From Castanea sativa (lineage: Eukaryota; Streptophyta; Magnoliopsida; Fagales; Fagaceae): DNA of 64,000 nucleotides. The translations under genes were made by a program, and so were the position numbers. Shown here in pieces: positions 11,298 to 23,899 of the stretch (positions are counted from its first letter, which is position 1; each line of letters starts with the position of its first letter). Where the stretch lies: contig NC_134019.1 of NCBI RefSeq assembly GCF_040712315.1, positions 34,009,873 to 34,073,872 of the forward strand, read 5' to 3'. The notes under the pieces are model-generated. The model was not told where the DNA came from. It saw only the letters and a list, made by a program, of their open reading frames with translations, and did not search any database.

Positions 11298-12300
11298 GAG
11301 CATCTCCAGCAGATTCAGCAAATTTTTGCACTGTTTGGAGAATGAACAGTGACATTTAGCTTTTACCTACCTATCTACTTTTTCAAATACACTTTTCAAC
11401 AAACTCTCTATCATTTTCTCCATCTCATTTAAATATTATTTCTTCATTCATTCTTTATTCTTTTTTTTATCATCATTTATTCTTTTTTTAACAACTGCAT
11501 TTTTAAATGAGAAATGTTACGTCTACAACATTTTACACAATACTTTCGCAACAAAATTTATGTGGAAAGTTGTTACTAGTTCTAATTTGAACCCACTACT
11601 AAAATAATTTTTTTACTCACCAATATTAACTAATAACAATCTATTACTTAAAATTTATTGTGAAAATATTGTGGTAGAATTTCCCAATTAGGATTTTTTA
11701 TTCTTTATATTATTTTTCTTTCTTTCATTTCATTCTCCTCCACACACATGTCCATTGCCACTGTCTTATCTCTATCCTCCTTCTTTTATTTTCTTTTTCT
11801 CCTCAAGAACATTCCAAGCTCCAGCAAGTAAAAATTACTTCGCATCAGAGAGAGAGAGAGAGCTGGGTCAGATCGCTGAATGGACAAAGCCGGTGGAGAT
11901 CGGCGTTCACCATGCAACACTACCACGTCCGCCGCCCCACCGCCGCTCGTCCTCCTCCCCACCACCAGGCTGGATCAGATCGGCTTGTTCTTGTTTTTTT
12001 TGTTTTTTTTTTTTCCCATATTTGCTTGTTCTGTGAGAAGCAACAGAGAGAGAGTATGAGAGAAAAAAAAAATCCAAAGGAGAGAGAAAGAATTGATATA
12101 ATAGTAGTTGGTATAATTTTTAATCAAAAAAATTCAATTGCTAATATACAGTAACCCATCAGAGTTGATGAGCTACAGTTCATAAGCCAAAAAAAAAAAA
12201 AAAAATTGGGATTTAGAGAATCCACTGGAGAGCTTTTTTTTGGGTTTTATTCTCTATTTTAGAGAGAATTTTGGGTTTAGCTATACCATTGGAGATGCTC
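11298..12300. mobile_element. 1-kb Harbinger-like MITE with TAA target duplication
   Basis: The ends are near-perfect inverted repeats: gagcatctcc at the left and ggagatgctc at the right. Each side has a taa trinucleotide consistent with a 3-bp target duplication of the PIF/Harbinger type. The internal part contains GA-rich and GC-richer DNA with short non-homologous ORFs and no transposase. A smaller MITE is nested at 11511-11684. The element is absent from block B at the equivalent position near 37440. Confidence 0.75.
11511..11684. mobile_element. Small MITE, atgttaYgtctacaac family, copy 1 (nested)
   Basis: The left end resembles atgttacgtctacaaca and the right end is a decayed inverse. 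The internal order (gttgttactagtt, then a caacaat block) matches copies at 23733-23896 and 46691-46857. Confidence 0.55.
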
Positions 12301-12349
12301 TAAGAATGATATTTTTATGTGACTTTACAAGTTATAACAGATCGTACTT

Positions 12350-12519
12350 GGTATTTGTTGAAGAAGTATGATTAATTACAAAGGCAACTTTTCCATTGGA
12401 AGGCCGTTAACTTGCTACCATTAAAAAAAAAAAAGAATAAAAGAAAAGAAAAGAAAAGAAAAGGAACACATGTTGATTGGTATTTGGTACCTGTTGAAGA
12501 AGTATGATTAACTACAAAG
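12350..12519. repeat. Local tandem repeat around the hAT-like insertion
   Basis: A roughly 130-bp unit contains ttgaagaagtatgatta, tacaaaggcaacttttccat and ttgctacc followed by a purine-rich A/G tract. It occurs at 12355-12485, starts again at 12485-12519, and resumes at 14109-14250 after the 12520-14108 insertion. The element therefore landed in the second unit of an existing tandem array. Confidence 0.75.
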
Positions 12520-14108
12520 CAGTGGCGGCTCCAGAAATTTTTCTCAGGGTGTTCCTTAAGAAGGATAAATTATATAATCTAATAATTTGTTATATTGTTG
12601 TTTCATTAATTATAAAACTATTAATTGTTGTTTAGCCTAACATAATTTAATTTGTTTGTCTTTTATAATATATTGGTTGATTAAATTATTAATTATTATT
12701 TATTAGTTGCTTCTCTTAATTAATTATTGGTTAATTAAATTATTATTTATTAGTTGCACTAGCACACATCCCATGTACAGTTACTTCCCCCAATTCAAAT
12801 TTCTCACCTTACCCATCCACTCCCACCCCACTCAACAGATAAGACTCATGCCTCAATAAAAAAATTTCAATTTCATCTAAAGAAATTGTTACTAAATAAA
12901 TTCTTAATACACCCTCATGAACAGAGAAATAAATGCACATACGGAAAAGAAAAAAATCATTGTTGCACAATGTACACAACACGACACTACAATTCACTAA
13001 CTTTATTTTATCTCAACTCCCAGACAACCATAACTATTTACCATTAAAAAAACTACTATTCATATAAGCACAAAAAGGCAAAAAAAAAAAAAAAGGACAA
13101 AATTCAACTCATAGAGCGCAACACGTGGGAGGATATCAATCCACCACTAGAAACATAACTATTTACCATTAAAAAAACTGCTATTCATATAAGCACAAAA
13201 AGACAAAAAAGAAAAAAAAGAAAAAAAAAAGACAAAATTCAACTAGCACAACACGTGGGAGGATATCAATCCTCCACTAGAAACTTCTACCATTTTCTTT
13301 TAGTCATTGTTTAAGTCTCTTAAAAGAGAAAGAACTCTCTCTCTCTGTCTGTCTTTTGTATCAGACAGTTTAAGAGTTTTTTTTTTGTGCTCGTTGCTCA
13401 CTTTCTCATGAGAGAGAGAGAGAGAGAGAGAGAGAGATACCAGATTGGGTGAGTTTGGGCTAGGGGCGTGGCTAGCTGCTCTTTGCTACCATCTTTCTTC
13501 TTGCCACTCCACTCCCTGCACTGCTTTACTTCAACCATCAGCCGATGAGTCTCTTGGTTAGGCTTAGGGTTTTATTTGTTTGTTTGTGTTTTTTAAATCT
13601 TTGATGGAATGGCAAATTAGTTTTGTTTTAAATTTTTGAAAGGCCGGGCTATTTGTGATTTATGTTGTTGTGCTAAATTTTTTGGGCTTGCTAAATTTTC
13701 TTTTATAGATTAGATCCATAAATTCTTTTTATGGCCTTTTAGAGTGCCAATAATATTGTTAGGAGGGGTCAAGTGTCTCCTCCTAACAATATCTCCATCT
13801 CCGTCTCTGTCTATTGGGTTGTTTTTTTTCTTTAGATTGGGTTTCCTTTACATTTAGGATTGATGTTGGCTTTTTTGTGGGCTTGCTCTGTTACAAATTT
13901 TTTTTTTCCAGATTTGAGTTTTAAATTTTTTTTTTGGTTTTTTTTTTTGCTTGAAAGAACAAATAAATTTTTTTATTTGAGGGTGTTCCTGATTTTGTTT
14001 TAAGGGTAAACAAATAAAAATAATAATAATTATTATATATATTTTTTGTTTCAGTTCAGTTCAGGGTGTTCCTGGGAACACCCTGAGCTTAACGTGGCGC
14101 CGCTACTG
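12520..14108. mobile_element. 1.6-kb non-autonomous hAT-like element with exact 8-bp TSD
   Basis: It begins cagtggcggctccag and ends gtggcgccgctactg, imperfect inverted ends, between two exact copies of ctacaaag (12512-12519 and 14109-14116). Just inside both ends are matching 'agggtgttcc' and 'ggaacaccct' subterminal blocks. It encodes no transposase. A roughly 120-bp internal segment is doubled in tandem at about 13028-13280, and GA/CT microsatellites occur near 13338 and 13409-13437. The ends recall the 7198-7443 MITE. Confidence 0.85.
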
Positions 14109-14307
14109 CTACAAAGGCAAATTTTCCATTGGAAGGTTGTCAACTTGCTACCTTTTTTGTAAAAAAAAAAATGAAAAAGAAAAGAAAAGGAACACAAGTT
14201 GATTGGTACTTGGTACATGTTGAAGAAGTATGATTAACTATAAAGGCAGCTTTTTTATATATATATATATATATATATAAATTAGAACAATTCTCATCTC
14301 AAAGGTG

Positions 14308-14933
14308 AGTAGTGGTTCTAGGAATATTTTTAAGAATGGTCATTAGGAACATTCATATTAATCTGTATAAAATGGTATAAGGGTCAAATTTTGCACAACC
14401 AATCACAAAAATCACCTACAAAAATTAAGTTTTTATGCTAAATTAGATAGACCATTTTGCACTGGCTAATGCAGATGCTTTAAAAGACTTAAATTATACA
14501 AAATATAATAATCAAGAACTTAAATATATTAACATCACACAAAACACACACACACAAATACATAAAGATTTACTATTTTCTTCTATTAAAATAAAAATTC
14601 AACTCAACTCTAATTTTTCTTAATACTTTAATTTTTTATCATGTCTATAGTCATACTTTATTGACAATTTAACTCAACTCAAATTTTTTAGCTGTTGTAT
14701 TTTTGTTGTCCACAACATTAATTTTTGTTGTTACTCAACTTAATTATTGATTTTTTTAATTGCGTTTACAATTATTAGTTTTTGTAACTTTATTTTAGGG
14801 TGTTCATTTTTTTATTTATGGTAGACAAAAAAAAAAATATTCCAAAAATATTATATATAATATTTTTTTTAAAAGTCAGGAAGTTAAAATGAACACCCTA
14901 ACCATGTTATGGAGCCGTCCCTGCAAAGGTTGT
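14308..14933. mobile_element. Probable decayed hAT-like element
   Basis: The right end, ggagccgtccctg, is the inverse of a cagggacggctcc terminus. The left end, agtagtggttcta, is a diverged match. Flanking octamers caaaggtg (14300-14307) and caaaggtt (14934-14941) differ at one base. The internal DNA is AT-rich and non-coding. Confidence 0.5.
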
Positions 14934-15141
14934 TTATAAGTTGATACGTGACTTGTCAATATAACCCACGAGCAACGTATATTAAATGCTGACATTGAAA
15001 ATTCTCTCTTGATTCAATTCTGAAGAAATTTGATCTCTCTCTCTCTCTCTCTCTCTCACTTTTCATGAGTTTTTCATGACTTGAAAGGGAGTGGCTGCTA
15101 TTCTGTTCACTTTTCTTCAGTACCATCCTTGATCTACGAGA

Positions 15142-15509
15142 TAGGGTCTGTTTTTAATAATTAAAAATAAAAAATATTATAACAAAATAATTTTTAAATG
15201 TGTAAATAGTATTATAAGACATATTTTTAATAAAAAAATAATTAAAAATAAAATTTATAAATATATAAACAGTACACAAATACACTGTTTACGAAAAAAA
15301 ATATCTAATAAGTCAAAAATATACTGCTACTTTTTATAAACAGTGGCTGTTTGTTCCTGAAAAGTGTGCTGCAGCCACACCAAAAAAAAAAAAAAAAAAA
15401 AGTTGAAACGCAATAAAGTCAACAAGTCCGGCTGAAAAAAAAAAAAAAACAAAACAAAAAACGTGAACACAGGAAAACGTGAAAAAAATAAGCTGATCCA
15501 AAGCCTTTC
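15142..15509 (-). mobile_element. MITE-like repeat, gggtttggat family, inverted copy
   Basis: This is the reverse complement of the family seen at 5026-5394. The terminal gatccaaagcc, the doubled aaacagt/cactgttta dyads and the aaataatttttaaatg block are all present. ORFs here are shadows of homopolymers. Confidence 0.7.
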
Positions 15510-16981
15510 ATAGTTGCTTCGTACTCCTGTCTCCTCCCAGAACCCTCTACAGAGATTTTCTAATTTGAAAGGTACTAGCTGCTGTTCTTTTTTTGTTTTC
15601 TGCACTTTCTTTCTTAACCCTACGTATGTACGAAACATAGTAGGGGATATAAATGTAATTTCCTCCCACTCTTTCTTTGACTTGAGTAATTTTAATTTCT
15701 AACTAATAAATAACTTCTTCTTTTTTCTCAACCGGGTAAGAAATTATTGAAGTAAAATCACTTCTATATGTTTAATATTAACACCTCATCAATAATCAGT
15801 TAGGGGCAAAACTAAAGGTTTTTTTTTTTGTTGAAAAATATGGGCAAAACTAAAGTAAATTCTCCAACTTAATACAAATGCATGTTTGTTTTTCGTCCTT
15901 ACAAGAGGGAACTCAAATAGATGGTTTGATTAATTAAACACAAATAATATTATATTTTTTAGGGAAATCGATTTAAAAAATACAGCCATATGCGTCAATT
16001 CAATTGAGGGAATTAATATACAACACTTAATAAACTATATGTAACTTATACCCTTTGGTTAGTTAATGTTAGTTTATGTACAACAATTTAACTTCTTATT
16101 TGTTTAGAGACAATTTTTTTTAATAAAATAAATAAAAACTAACTGAACCAAAACGGAACTAGACCTAGGGATTACCTAAAAGCTAATCAAGGATGTTATT
16201 TTTTATTATTAAATTACTTAGATTTTTAGATGATCAGTTGGTTTTAGTTTGTTTATTTTATTATAAAATAAATGATATATAAAAATATATAGGGTAAAAC
16301 TTAGATTTCCAATTAAACACATTAGTCAATAAAACACGAAAAACTTTTTTGTTTGTTTGTCTGTTTATTTTTTTTTTAAGAACAATAAGTTTGATATGGT
16401 TATGTATGTGTTTGGATTTAAAAAAAATTAAACATTCACGTGGGAGCGCTTAACTATTAAAATATTTAACATGGTGATTCACAAGAAATTATTCAATAAC
16501 AGACTATTTCTCTTTTATTTGTCAACTTTATGAGGTTTGAAGTCAAGGGTTTTGCTGCAAAATCATGATGCTGCAAATTATTTCTTGCCAATATTTCTTT
16601 CAAGCTAGATTCAACCTTATTGACACTAAACACTGTAATTCTACTTGGTTTCAAACCCTCTAAGAATGAGAAAGTATAATCACTGACCATAGAGATGCTT
16701 TTTTTTTTTTTTTTTTTTTTTTTTTTCACATCTTAAATTGATGAGCTTTGAGTGCCACCCCTCTTTTAACAAAGCGTAATCCAAAGTTTGCTATGCTAAA
16801 TCCTGAATAGTGTTGGGCCTGTTGGCATGAAAAGTCAGCTAGTAAGAATCTAACTTTGGCTTGTCACCTCCTACACGGACGTATATAGGAGATTTTTATG
16901 CTTTTTTTTTTAACTTGAGAACTTCGTTAAATCAAACAGAGGCGCATACAATGATGCAATCATCTTTACAAGCATTCAGGA
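15510..16981. other. AT-rich intergenic DNA
   Basis: It contains long A/T tracts, including a run of more than 20 T at about 16700-16726. No gene is recognised; the 78-codon minus ORF at 16493-16729 starts in the homopolymer and has no motif. Confidence 0.5.
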
Positions 16982-17429
16982 TGACTTAAGGAACTTCATG
17001 CTTATTAAAAAAAAAAATGTTGCAGCTAATTTTTTTGACATATATACTCTTTGTATACCTTGTATGTCATGACCAGAGAAATAGGTATAAAAACAAAATT
17101 CTTATTTGATCGTGTGCTAATGTAGATTATGAGAAAAAAAATTTGGGTGTATTTGAGATTTGGATTTTTCTTGGGAGACTTGGTGTTACTATTGTAATCA
17201 CCATATATATTATTTTATGATTTTATCATCTGTCCCATTTATGTGTGTGTTTGATCCTGAAATGCTATATATATGCATACGTTTTTCTTACGATGAGCAT
17301 GTCTTGTAATGTGGAATTCTCACTTAGTAAAGAGAGAAGGTAAATAAGATAATTGTTGACTAATAAGTTTATTAGGTCTCTAGAGACTAGACATTAGTAC
17401 TTGTTCTTAGAAGTAGCATGTGTGTGTGT

Positions 17430-17463
<34 letters not shown>

Positions 17464-18095
17464 TTTAAGGTTTTTCCTTTTCTTTTATAAGGTTTTTCTT
17501 TAAGTTTGGAGTAGGTTTTTATTTTTATTTTTATTTTTTTTATCTGTACTTGTTCTTGAAGTAGCATGTGTGTGTGTGTGGAGAGAGAGAGAGTTTAAGG
17601 TTTTTCCTTTTCTTTTATAAGGTTTTTCTTTAAGTTTGGAGTAGGTGTATTTTTTTTTTTTTTTTTTTTTAAGGAGTACGTTATTTTGCTGATAGTGAGA
17701 ATTTAGTCACTTATTATAGCTTGCATTTTCTACCAACGTGAATCCAAGTCTCCAATTAATTTGCCACTTGCAACCAGCACAAAGAAAACGTTTCCGCTTT
17801 CCTATTTTACCTATTTTACTCAGAATTTTATCTCTAGAGATCAATGTATCAATATTTATTTAAATTAATAGATATAAAGAAAGTAAAACAATTGTCAGGT
17901 CAAAGTTAGCAAAATATAAAATAAAATAAAAATTGTTTCTCAATATATTTCAAATCAATTATCTATCGAAATAGAACTTGATGTTCTTGTAAAAAAAAAA
18001 TCATTAAAGTTTGATCAAGTACTAAATTATAAATAAAATTTTCCTTTTTAATATATAAAATCAAAGATTAATGTTGAATACCATCTTTATTTATA
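16982..18095. repeat. 1.1-kb duplicated segment, copy 2
   Basis: Direct repeat of 1-1097, with the same internal tandem repeat and GT/GA microsatellites. Homology ends at accatctttattt near 18091. Beyond that, copy 2 continues in unrelated AT-rich DNA whereas copy 1 runs into a gypsy fragment. Confidence 0.9.
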
Positions 18096-18518
18096 TTGCA
18101 CAACAAATTTTGATAATATTCAAGTAGAAAATGTTCATTCCGTAGTTACGGTAAAAGTTGAAAGAATAAACACAAGTGTAACTGTCTATAAATAAATTAG
18201 TATACCGTTAATCTTTAATTCTTACCAACCATTAGCATAAGCATAAAAATGATAAATGCAAAATATATGTTCTTTTGAGCTACAACAATGAGAAGAAGAA
18301 ACACATATGCACATCTAAGTAGGGAATTCAATTTGATCAAAAAAAATAAGGAAGGAATAAACTTATAATACAAATAAAACAGTAACCTTGCTAAACGCCC
18401 TTAACTCTTATTTCTTGCTTTGCTCTTAAATTTAAGTTGATTAATTAAGAAATGATTTTTGTTTAGTTACTTAGAGATTTGAAGGACATGAAACACAATT
18501 TTTTTTTTCCTGTTAAAA
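18096..18518. other. AT-rich DNA before the non-autonomous LTR element
   Basis: No gene or defined repeat is visible. Confidence 0.5.
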
Positions 18519-18523
18519 GTCCT

Positions 18524-19497
18524 TGTCAGGTTCTAAAAGTTTAGAACAATTGGCAAATCGTGAACACAAACTTATCTAGATATACATCCTAGAGTCTATA
18601 GGTATTATTAGACAATACTTAATGTGATACAAGTCAAGATTCAAGAATACACAAGTTGCCGAAAGAAGAGTTCAAAGTCTGGTTCGACTGATTGAGAAAT
18701 AGGCTTGACCGATTGAGAAACAGGCTCGACTGATTGAGAGTCATATCTGTAGAATTTTAATTAAGCCCGAACAGTAGTTCAAGTCCAAAAAGGATTAGAG
18801 TTTTAGATCTACTTCTTCTAGTATATAAAGGAAACTCCATGCAGTTTTTTTTTGTTTTTTTATTTAATTTTTTATTTTTAATTTTTTTAAAGACTTTTTA
18901 GAGAGAGAAGAGTGTGTCTCCTTTGTATCTAGGGTTTTGTACCCAAAAAGCTCTCTCATTTCTTCTACCGGTGTTATTCCTTGAAGAATCTCAAGATCCG
19001 ATTTTGTAGAAATTGCTGCCTTCTCTAGTCATCAAAGGTGTTAATGATCTAAACTTTCAAGGGTGATCTTGGAGTCACAAACAGGAGAGTTTGTGTTGAT
19101 AAAATTTTGAGTGGGATGTCAAAGTCATAAGTGTGGGTGCTTGTGTTGCAAAGGTAAAAGAAAGAAGGAGTCTATGGATTCGGAGCTTGCACGTGGTCGT
19201 GTCAATAAGTTCTACATGTGGTAGCAATAGGACGTTAGTTGTCTAAGTCTTATTGTAAACTTCAATTCTTTTTAGTGGATTTGCTTTTTACCTTGAGGAT
19301 AGTTAGGTTAAATTCTCCTCAGGTTTTTTACCGGTTTGATTTTTCTAGGTCATCATATCGTTGTATTATTTATTTTCCACTACTTTACATGATATGACTT
19401 TATTGTTTTAACTTAGATCTGAATAATAAATCTAAGTATTCACTTGATTAATTAATTAGGTTAAACAATTTAGTTTACAGAAATTCAAAACCTAACA
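18524..19497 (+). repeat. 5' LTR of the LARD-like element
   Basis: 974 bp, starting tgtcaggttc and ending aaaacctaaca. It carries three near-copies of a ttcgactgattgagaa-type unit at about 18690-18740; the 3' LTR has one, which explains most of the length difference. A TATA-like agtatataaagg lies near 18820. Confidence 0.88.
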
Positions 19498-19499
19498 AG

Positions 19500-19511
19500 T
19501 GGTATCAGAGC
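19500..19511 (+). promoter_or_regulatory. Primer-binding site
   Basis: tggtatcagagc two bases after the LTR is the usual complement of the plant initiator methionine tRNA 3' end, typical of copia-like elements. Confidence 0.9.
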
Positions 19512-22329
19512 AAGTTAACTCTTGATTTAGGTTATTATACCTAGAGTTGATCCTCAATCCCTATTATCATGGATAATTTTAAGTGTCTTACTGTTTTTGA
19601 TTGTGATGTTTTAAATAAAAATGACATTATTGTTTCAGTTGATCTTTTTGAGACTTATAAAAGGAATTTGTAGGATTTCACTCTTTCTCAGAAGATTGGT
19701 GTATTCCCTCAAATACACTTTGTTTTTCATGAATTTTCACCTACAATGCCGAAAGCTCGTGCTATATGGGTGACAAAAGATTATCTAAGGTGAGTGTTTC
19801 TTACTTATTCTTGATTTAATTCTTTCAATTATTTGTGAGTATGTTTTCTTTCTGTTTTTGGTTGTCTTATTTTCTTAGGTTGTTTTGTTTGAAAAAAAAA
19901 AAATCCAAAAACGTTGAAATATTTCAAAAAGACAAAAATATTTTATTTTGTGTCTTGTTTTAGTTGTTTTGAGGATTACATGAGTTATAATCTCTCTCTC
20001 TCTTGATTTAGAACATGCTAGACATTGTGGAGAAACTTGAATAGTATGGTTATATAAGTGCTAAGCTATTTCTAATTTTGTGTGAGTATGTACAGTTTGT
20101 ACATGTGCACATGGGTTAAATAAGAAATTGATATTTCTTATTTGTGTACCCTCTAAAACTTAGTTAAGCACTGTCATGCATTGCATTTACATTTTTAAGC
20201 ATTTAGCATAATTGTGATTTTAGTTTTGGTCATAAAATTTTTTTTGAAACCAAAAAGATTTTTATTTCTTTTGTATTACACATCATGAATATGTAATTGA
20301 GGTTGGCTTATTATTTTTGCATAACATGTCTGTGGACCTTGTTTAGCTTAGATAAGCTTATTTTTCTGCACTTTGCTAGTTTTAGCTCGTGCATATTTTG
20401 TGTGAGTTGTTTATAGTTTTTGATTCACATCCTCTTGATTTTGAAGTCACACACTTCTGACTGTAAGGATTAAAAAATTCTAAGAGAAATACATAAATAA
20501 CCATCTCATCACTGTTTACTCGCCAATCATGAACACCTTATTGCATTTAAAAAGTTTTTGTGCTCGAGAAAGTATAGTACTTGCAAATAAAAAAAATCAT
20601 AAGGTGTTGCCTTTAAAAGAAAAGAAAAAGTTAAAAAAAGAAAATATGCTTAAATAAATGTGATAAGGCAAAAAAAAAAAAATTACTTGATTGCAAGCTT
20701 GTTTTCTAGGAGATATAGGAGTTATAGGATGTAACTCTTTAGGTGATAGTTACTTTCAAATGTTTGTGATGGATGATGTAGAAATTTTGATTGATTAGTG
20801 CCTACATATCACCTTATATGTATCTCATGCTCTTACTAGTTGCACACACATCACAAGTAAGTCTTTGCTAAATCTTGTACATGAGATTGTGTGTAAACTA
20901 GTGTGGTCATCCAAGATTATACTATTTGTGATGTCTGATGCAAAATTTGGTTATGGGCTTGTTCATTTTGTGAGTTGAGAGTTATGAAAACTTTGCTTTG
21001 AAAACTTAAGTTGAAGACAATGGGTTTTTGAAAACATCTGAAATCATTCACATGCATTTCATTTCATGAATTCCTTTTTTGAAAAGTGTGTCTGCAAAAA
21101 AAAAAAAAAAAAAGGTTTTCAAAATATTCAAGTTTTTCAAGTCTCGACCAATCGAATCATATATTTGACCAATCGAAAATGTTCAAGTTTTACCGCAAAA
21201 CTCTTTGTCTAATTCGATTGATACTCGATCGATCAAAACTGAAAAATTTTAAGTTTTAAGTTTTTGACTAATCTGTCTTTTCATGCATCATTTGTGTTTA
21301 GGATTCACATGCATCACATTGTTTTCTGTATCCAACTTGCAGTTTTGCAATCATATCTCTCATTATTTTCACACATAACATGTATACACTTTGCTAAATT
21401 AAGTACTCAACTTAATCTAAAAATTGATTGATTAATTTCTTAGTCCTTTGTACATTTTAGTATGTATATGCTATTTTTCTTGATGTGTGAAATGCTAAAA
21501 ATTGAAAATATATTTTTTTGAGATATGATGGATAATAATGTGCAAATATTTTCTCTACTCATACAATTGTTTATGGGTTACATAGTATCAAGTTTGCATT
21601 TATTGAAAGAGAGAATATTTTTCTTCATGTGTATCCTTAACTTAGTTTTTAATTTTGGTTTGCGTGTCTTTATTTTCCCCACCTCCTAAATTTTCTCCAA
21701 AACTGTTTTTCCTAACACTTGGGTTGTTTTTCCTATTTTTATAGGGGGAGAAAACTGTTTTTAAACCTTATGTTGTTTATAGGGGGAGTTGTTGCTCTTC
21801 ATAGGAAGAGTTGTCTCTATTTTCTATAGAGCTGAATTGTTTTCTGTTTCCTTGATTTTCTTTTTTCTCTTATTTGTTGTGTATATTTATAATCTACTCT
21901 TTGTTTGAGTTGTCTTTGTCAATATATGACAAAAAGGGGGAGAAATAGATGAAATTTGAAAAAGGTTTTTAACTGTTTTTATTTAGGGGAGATAAAATTG
22001 TTTTTGTAAGGTGGAGAAAATAACAAGTTTTTGATGTATCTAACTTAGACGAAGAGTTAGTTTGCATATTTGTTATTTGCTTTAGTTTGATTATTTATTG
22101 TTTATATGTTTTTCCTTTTACATATGCAGTGATGTGTTTTTTGGAGTGATTTCAAGAAAGACAGGTACATTCTAATCAAGGCCTTCTACCTCTTATTGCA
22201 ACTTCTAGGTTGGAAGTCTTAGATTGAGATTTGCAATGTAATTAGGCATTTTATTGTTTTGGGTTGTTCTTGTATTTGAGCATTTCATTTTGTATGTAAG
22301 TTTTGTTACAAATTGCCAAAGGAGGAGAT

Positions 22330-23239
22330 TATTAGGTTTTAAAAGTTTAGAATAATTGGCAAATTGTGAACACAAACTTGTTTGGATATAGATCCTAGAG
22401 TCTATAGGTATTATTAGATAATGCCCAAAGTGATATAAGTTAAGATTCAAGAATATATAAGCTGCAGAAAGAAGAGTTCAGAAATTGCCTAGTTCAATTG
22501 ATCGAGAGTCGTATTTGCAGAATTTTAATTAAGTTCGAACAACAGTTCAAGCTCAAAAAGGATTAGGATTTCAGATCTACTTCTTCTAGTATATAAAGGA
22601 AACCCTAAGCAGTTTTATTTTTTATTATTTTTTTTAAAGGCTTTTCAGAGAGAGAAGAGTGTGTCTCCTTTGTATCTAGGGTTTTGTACCCAAAAAACTC
22701 TCTCATGACTTCTAACAGTGTTATTCCTTAAAGAATCTCAAAATTTGGTGTTGTAGAAGTTGCTGCCTCCTCTAGTCATCAAATGTGCTGATGATCTAAA
22801 CCTTCAAGAGTGGTCTTGGAGTCAGAAACAGGAGAGTTTGCGTTGATAAACTTTTGAGTGAGATCTCAAAGCCACAAGTGTGGGTGCTTGTGTTGCAAAA
22901 GTCAAAGAAAGAAGGAGTCCGTGAATTCGGAGTTTTCACGTGGTCGTATCAGTAAGTTTTACATGTGGTAGCAATAGGGTAGATCTAAGTCTTATTGAAT
23001 ACTTCAATTCCTTTTAGTGGATTTTCTTTTTACCTTGAGGATAACTAGGTTAAATCCTCTCTAAGTTTTTTACCGGTTTGGTTTTCCTCGGTCATCATAT
23101 CGTTGTATTATTTGTTTTCTGCTACTTTGCATAATATAACTTTATTATTTTAACCTAGATCTTAACAATAAACCTAAGTATTCACTTGCTTAATTAATTA
23201 GGTTAAATAATCTAGTTTACAGGGATTTAAAACCTAACA
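22330..23239 (+). repeat. 3' LTR of the LARD-like element
   Basis: 910 bp, starting tattaggttt (the expected TG mutated to TA) after the purine tract aaaggaggaga and ending aaaacctaaca. It contains the TATA-like agtatataaagg near 22590. Confidence 0.85.
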
Positions 23240-23760
23240 GTCCTTTTAGAAGGACAAGGATCACGTACGCATCTGGCTTTTTCAATTCTTTTGTGATTGA
23301 GCTATACTTTATGACAGTAAAAATGTTCAACAAAAATAAAAGTAATGTTACATCAACAACATTTTTACAACACATGTCTAAGTCTTATTGTAAACTTCAA
23401 TTCTTTCTAGTGAATTTTCTTTTTACTTTGAGCATAGCTAGGTTAAATCCTCCCTAAGTTTTTTACCAGTTTAGTTTTCTAGGGTCATCATATCATCGTG
23501 TTATTTGTTTTCCATTACTTTGCATAATATGATTTTATTATTTTAACCTAGATCTTATAATAAACCTAAGTATTCACTTGGTTAATTAATTAGGTTAAAC
23601 AATCTAGTTTATAAGGATCCAAAACCTAACAGTCTTTTTAGAAGGACAAGGATCACGTACGCATCTGGCTTTTTCAATTCTTTTGTGATTGAGCTCTACT
23701 TTATGGCAGTAAAAATGTTTAACAAAAATAAAAGTAATGTTACATCAACAACATTTTTAT
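22985..23760. repeat. Tandem duplication joining LTR tail and flank
   Basis: Unit 1 (22985-23370) contains the last 255 bp of the 3' LTR plus about 130 bp of flanking DNA. Unit 2 (23378-23760) repeats both parts in the same order, with a period of about 393 bp. The unit crosses the LTR/host junction, so it arose after insertion. Confidence 0.88.
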
Positions 23761-23896
23761 AATAATTTTACAACAAATTTTATGTTGTAAGTTGTTACCG
23801 ATTTTAATTTGGGTTTAGCACTAACATCACATTTTACTCACAAATAATAGTTTTTTACATAAGATTTGTTGTAAAAATATTTTGAATGTAACATGA
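23733..23896. mobile_element. Small MITE, atgttaYgtctacaac family, copy 2
   Basis: It starts aatgttacatcaacaac and ends near gaatgtaacatga, matching the layout of the 46691-46857 element. It has no coding capacity. Confidence 0.5.
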
Positions 23897-23899
23897 CTT

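Larger units (their letters stand above)
18524..23239 (+). mobile_element. 4.7-kb non-autonomous LTR retrotransposon (LARD-like)
   Basis: The element has two direct LTRs, an exact 5-bp target duplication gtcct (18519-18523 and 23240-23244), a tRNA-iMet-type primer-binding site and a purine-rich tract before the 3' LTR. The roughly 2.8-kb interior has no gag, protease, reverse transcriptase or integrase ORF. It holds only AT-rich DNA with several GGGGGAGA-type purine runs (about 21748-21940), of the kind common in copia-like elements. It probably moves, or moved, with proteins supplied in trans. The LTRs differ visibly (roughly 10% plus a length change), so the insertion is old. Confidence 0.88.
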
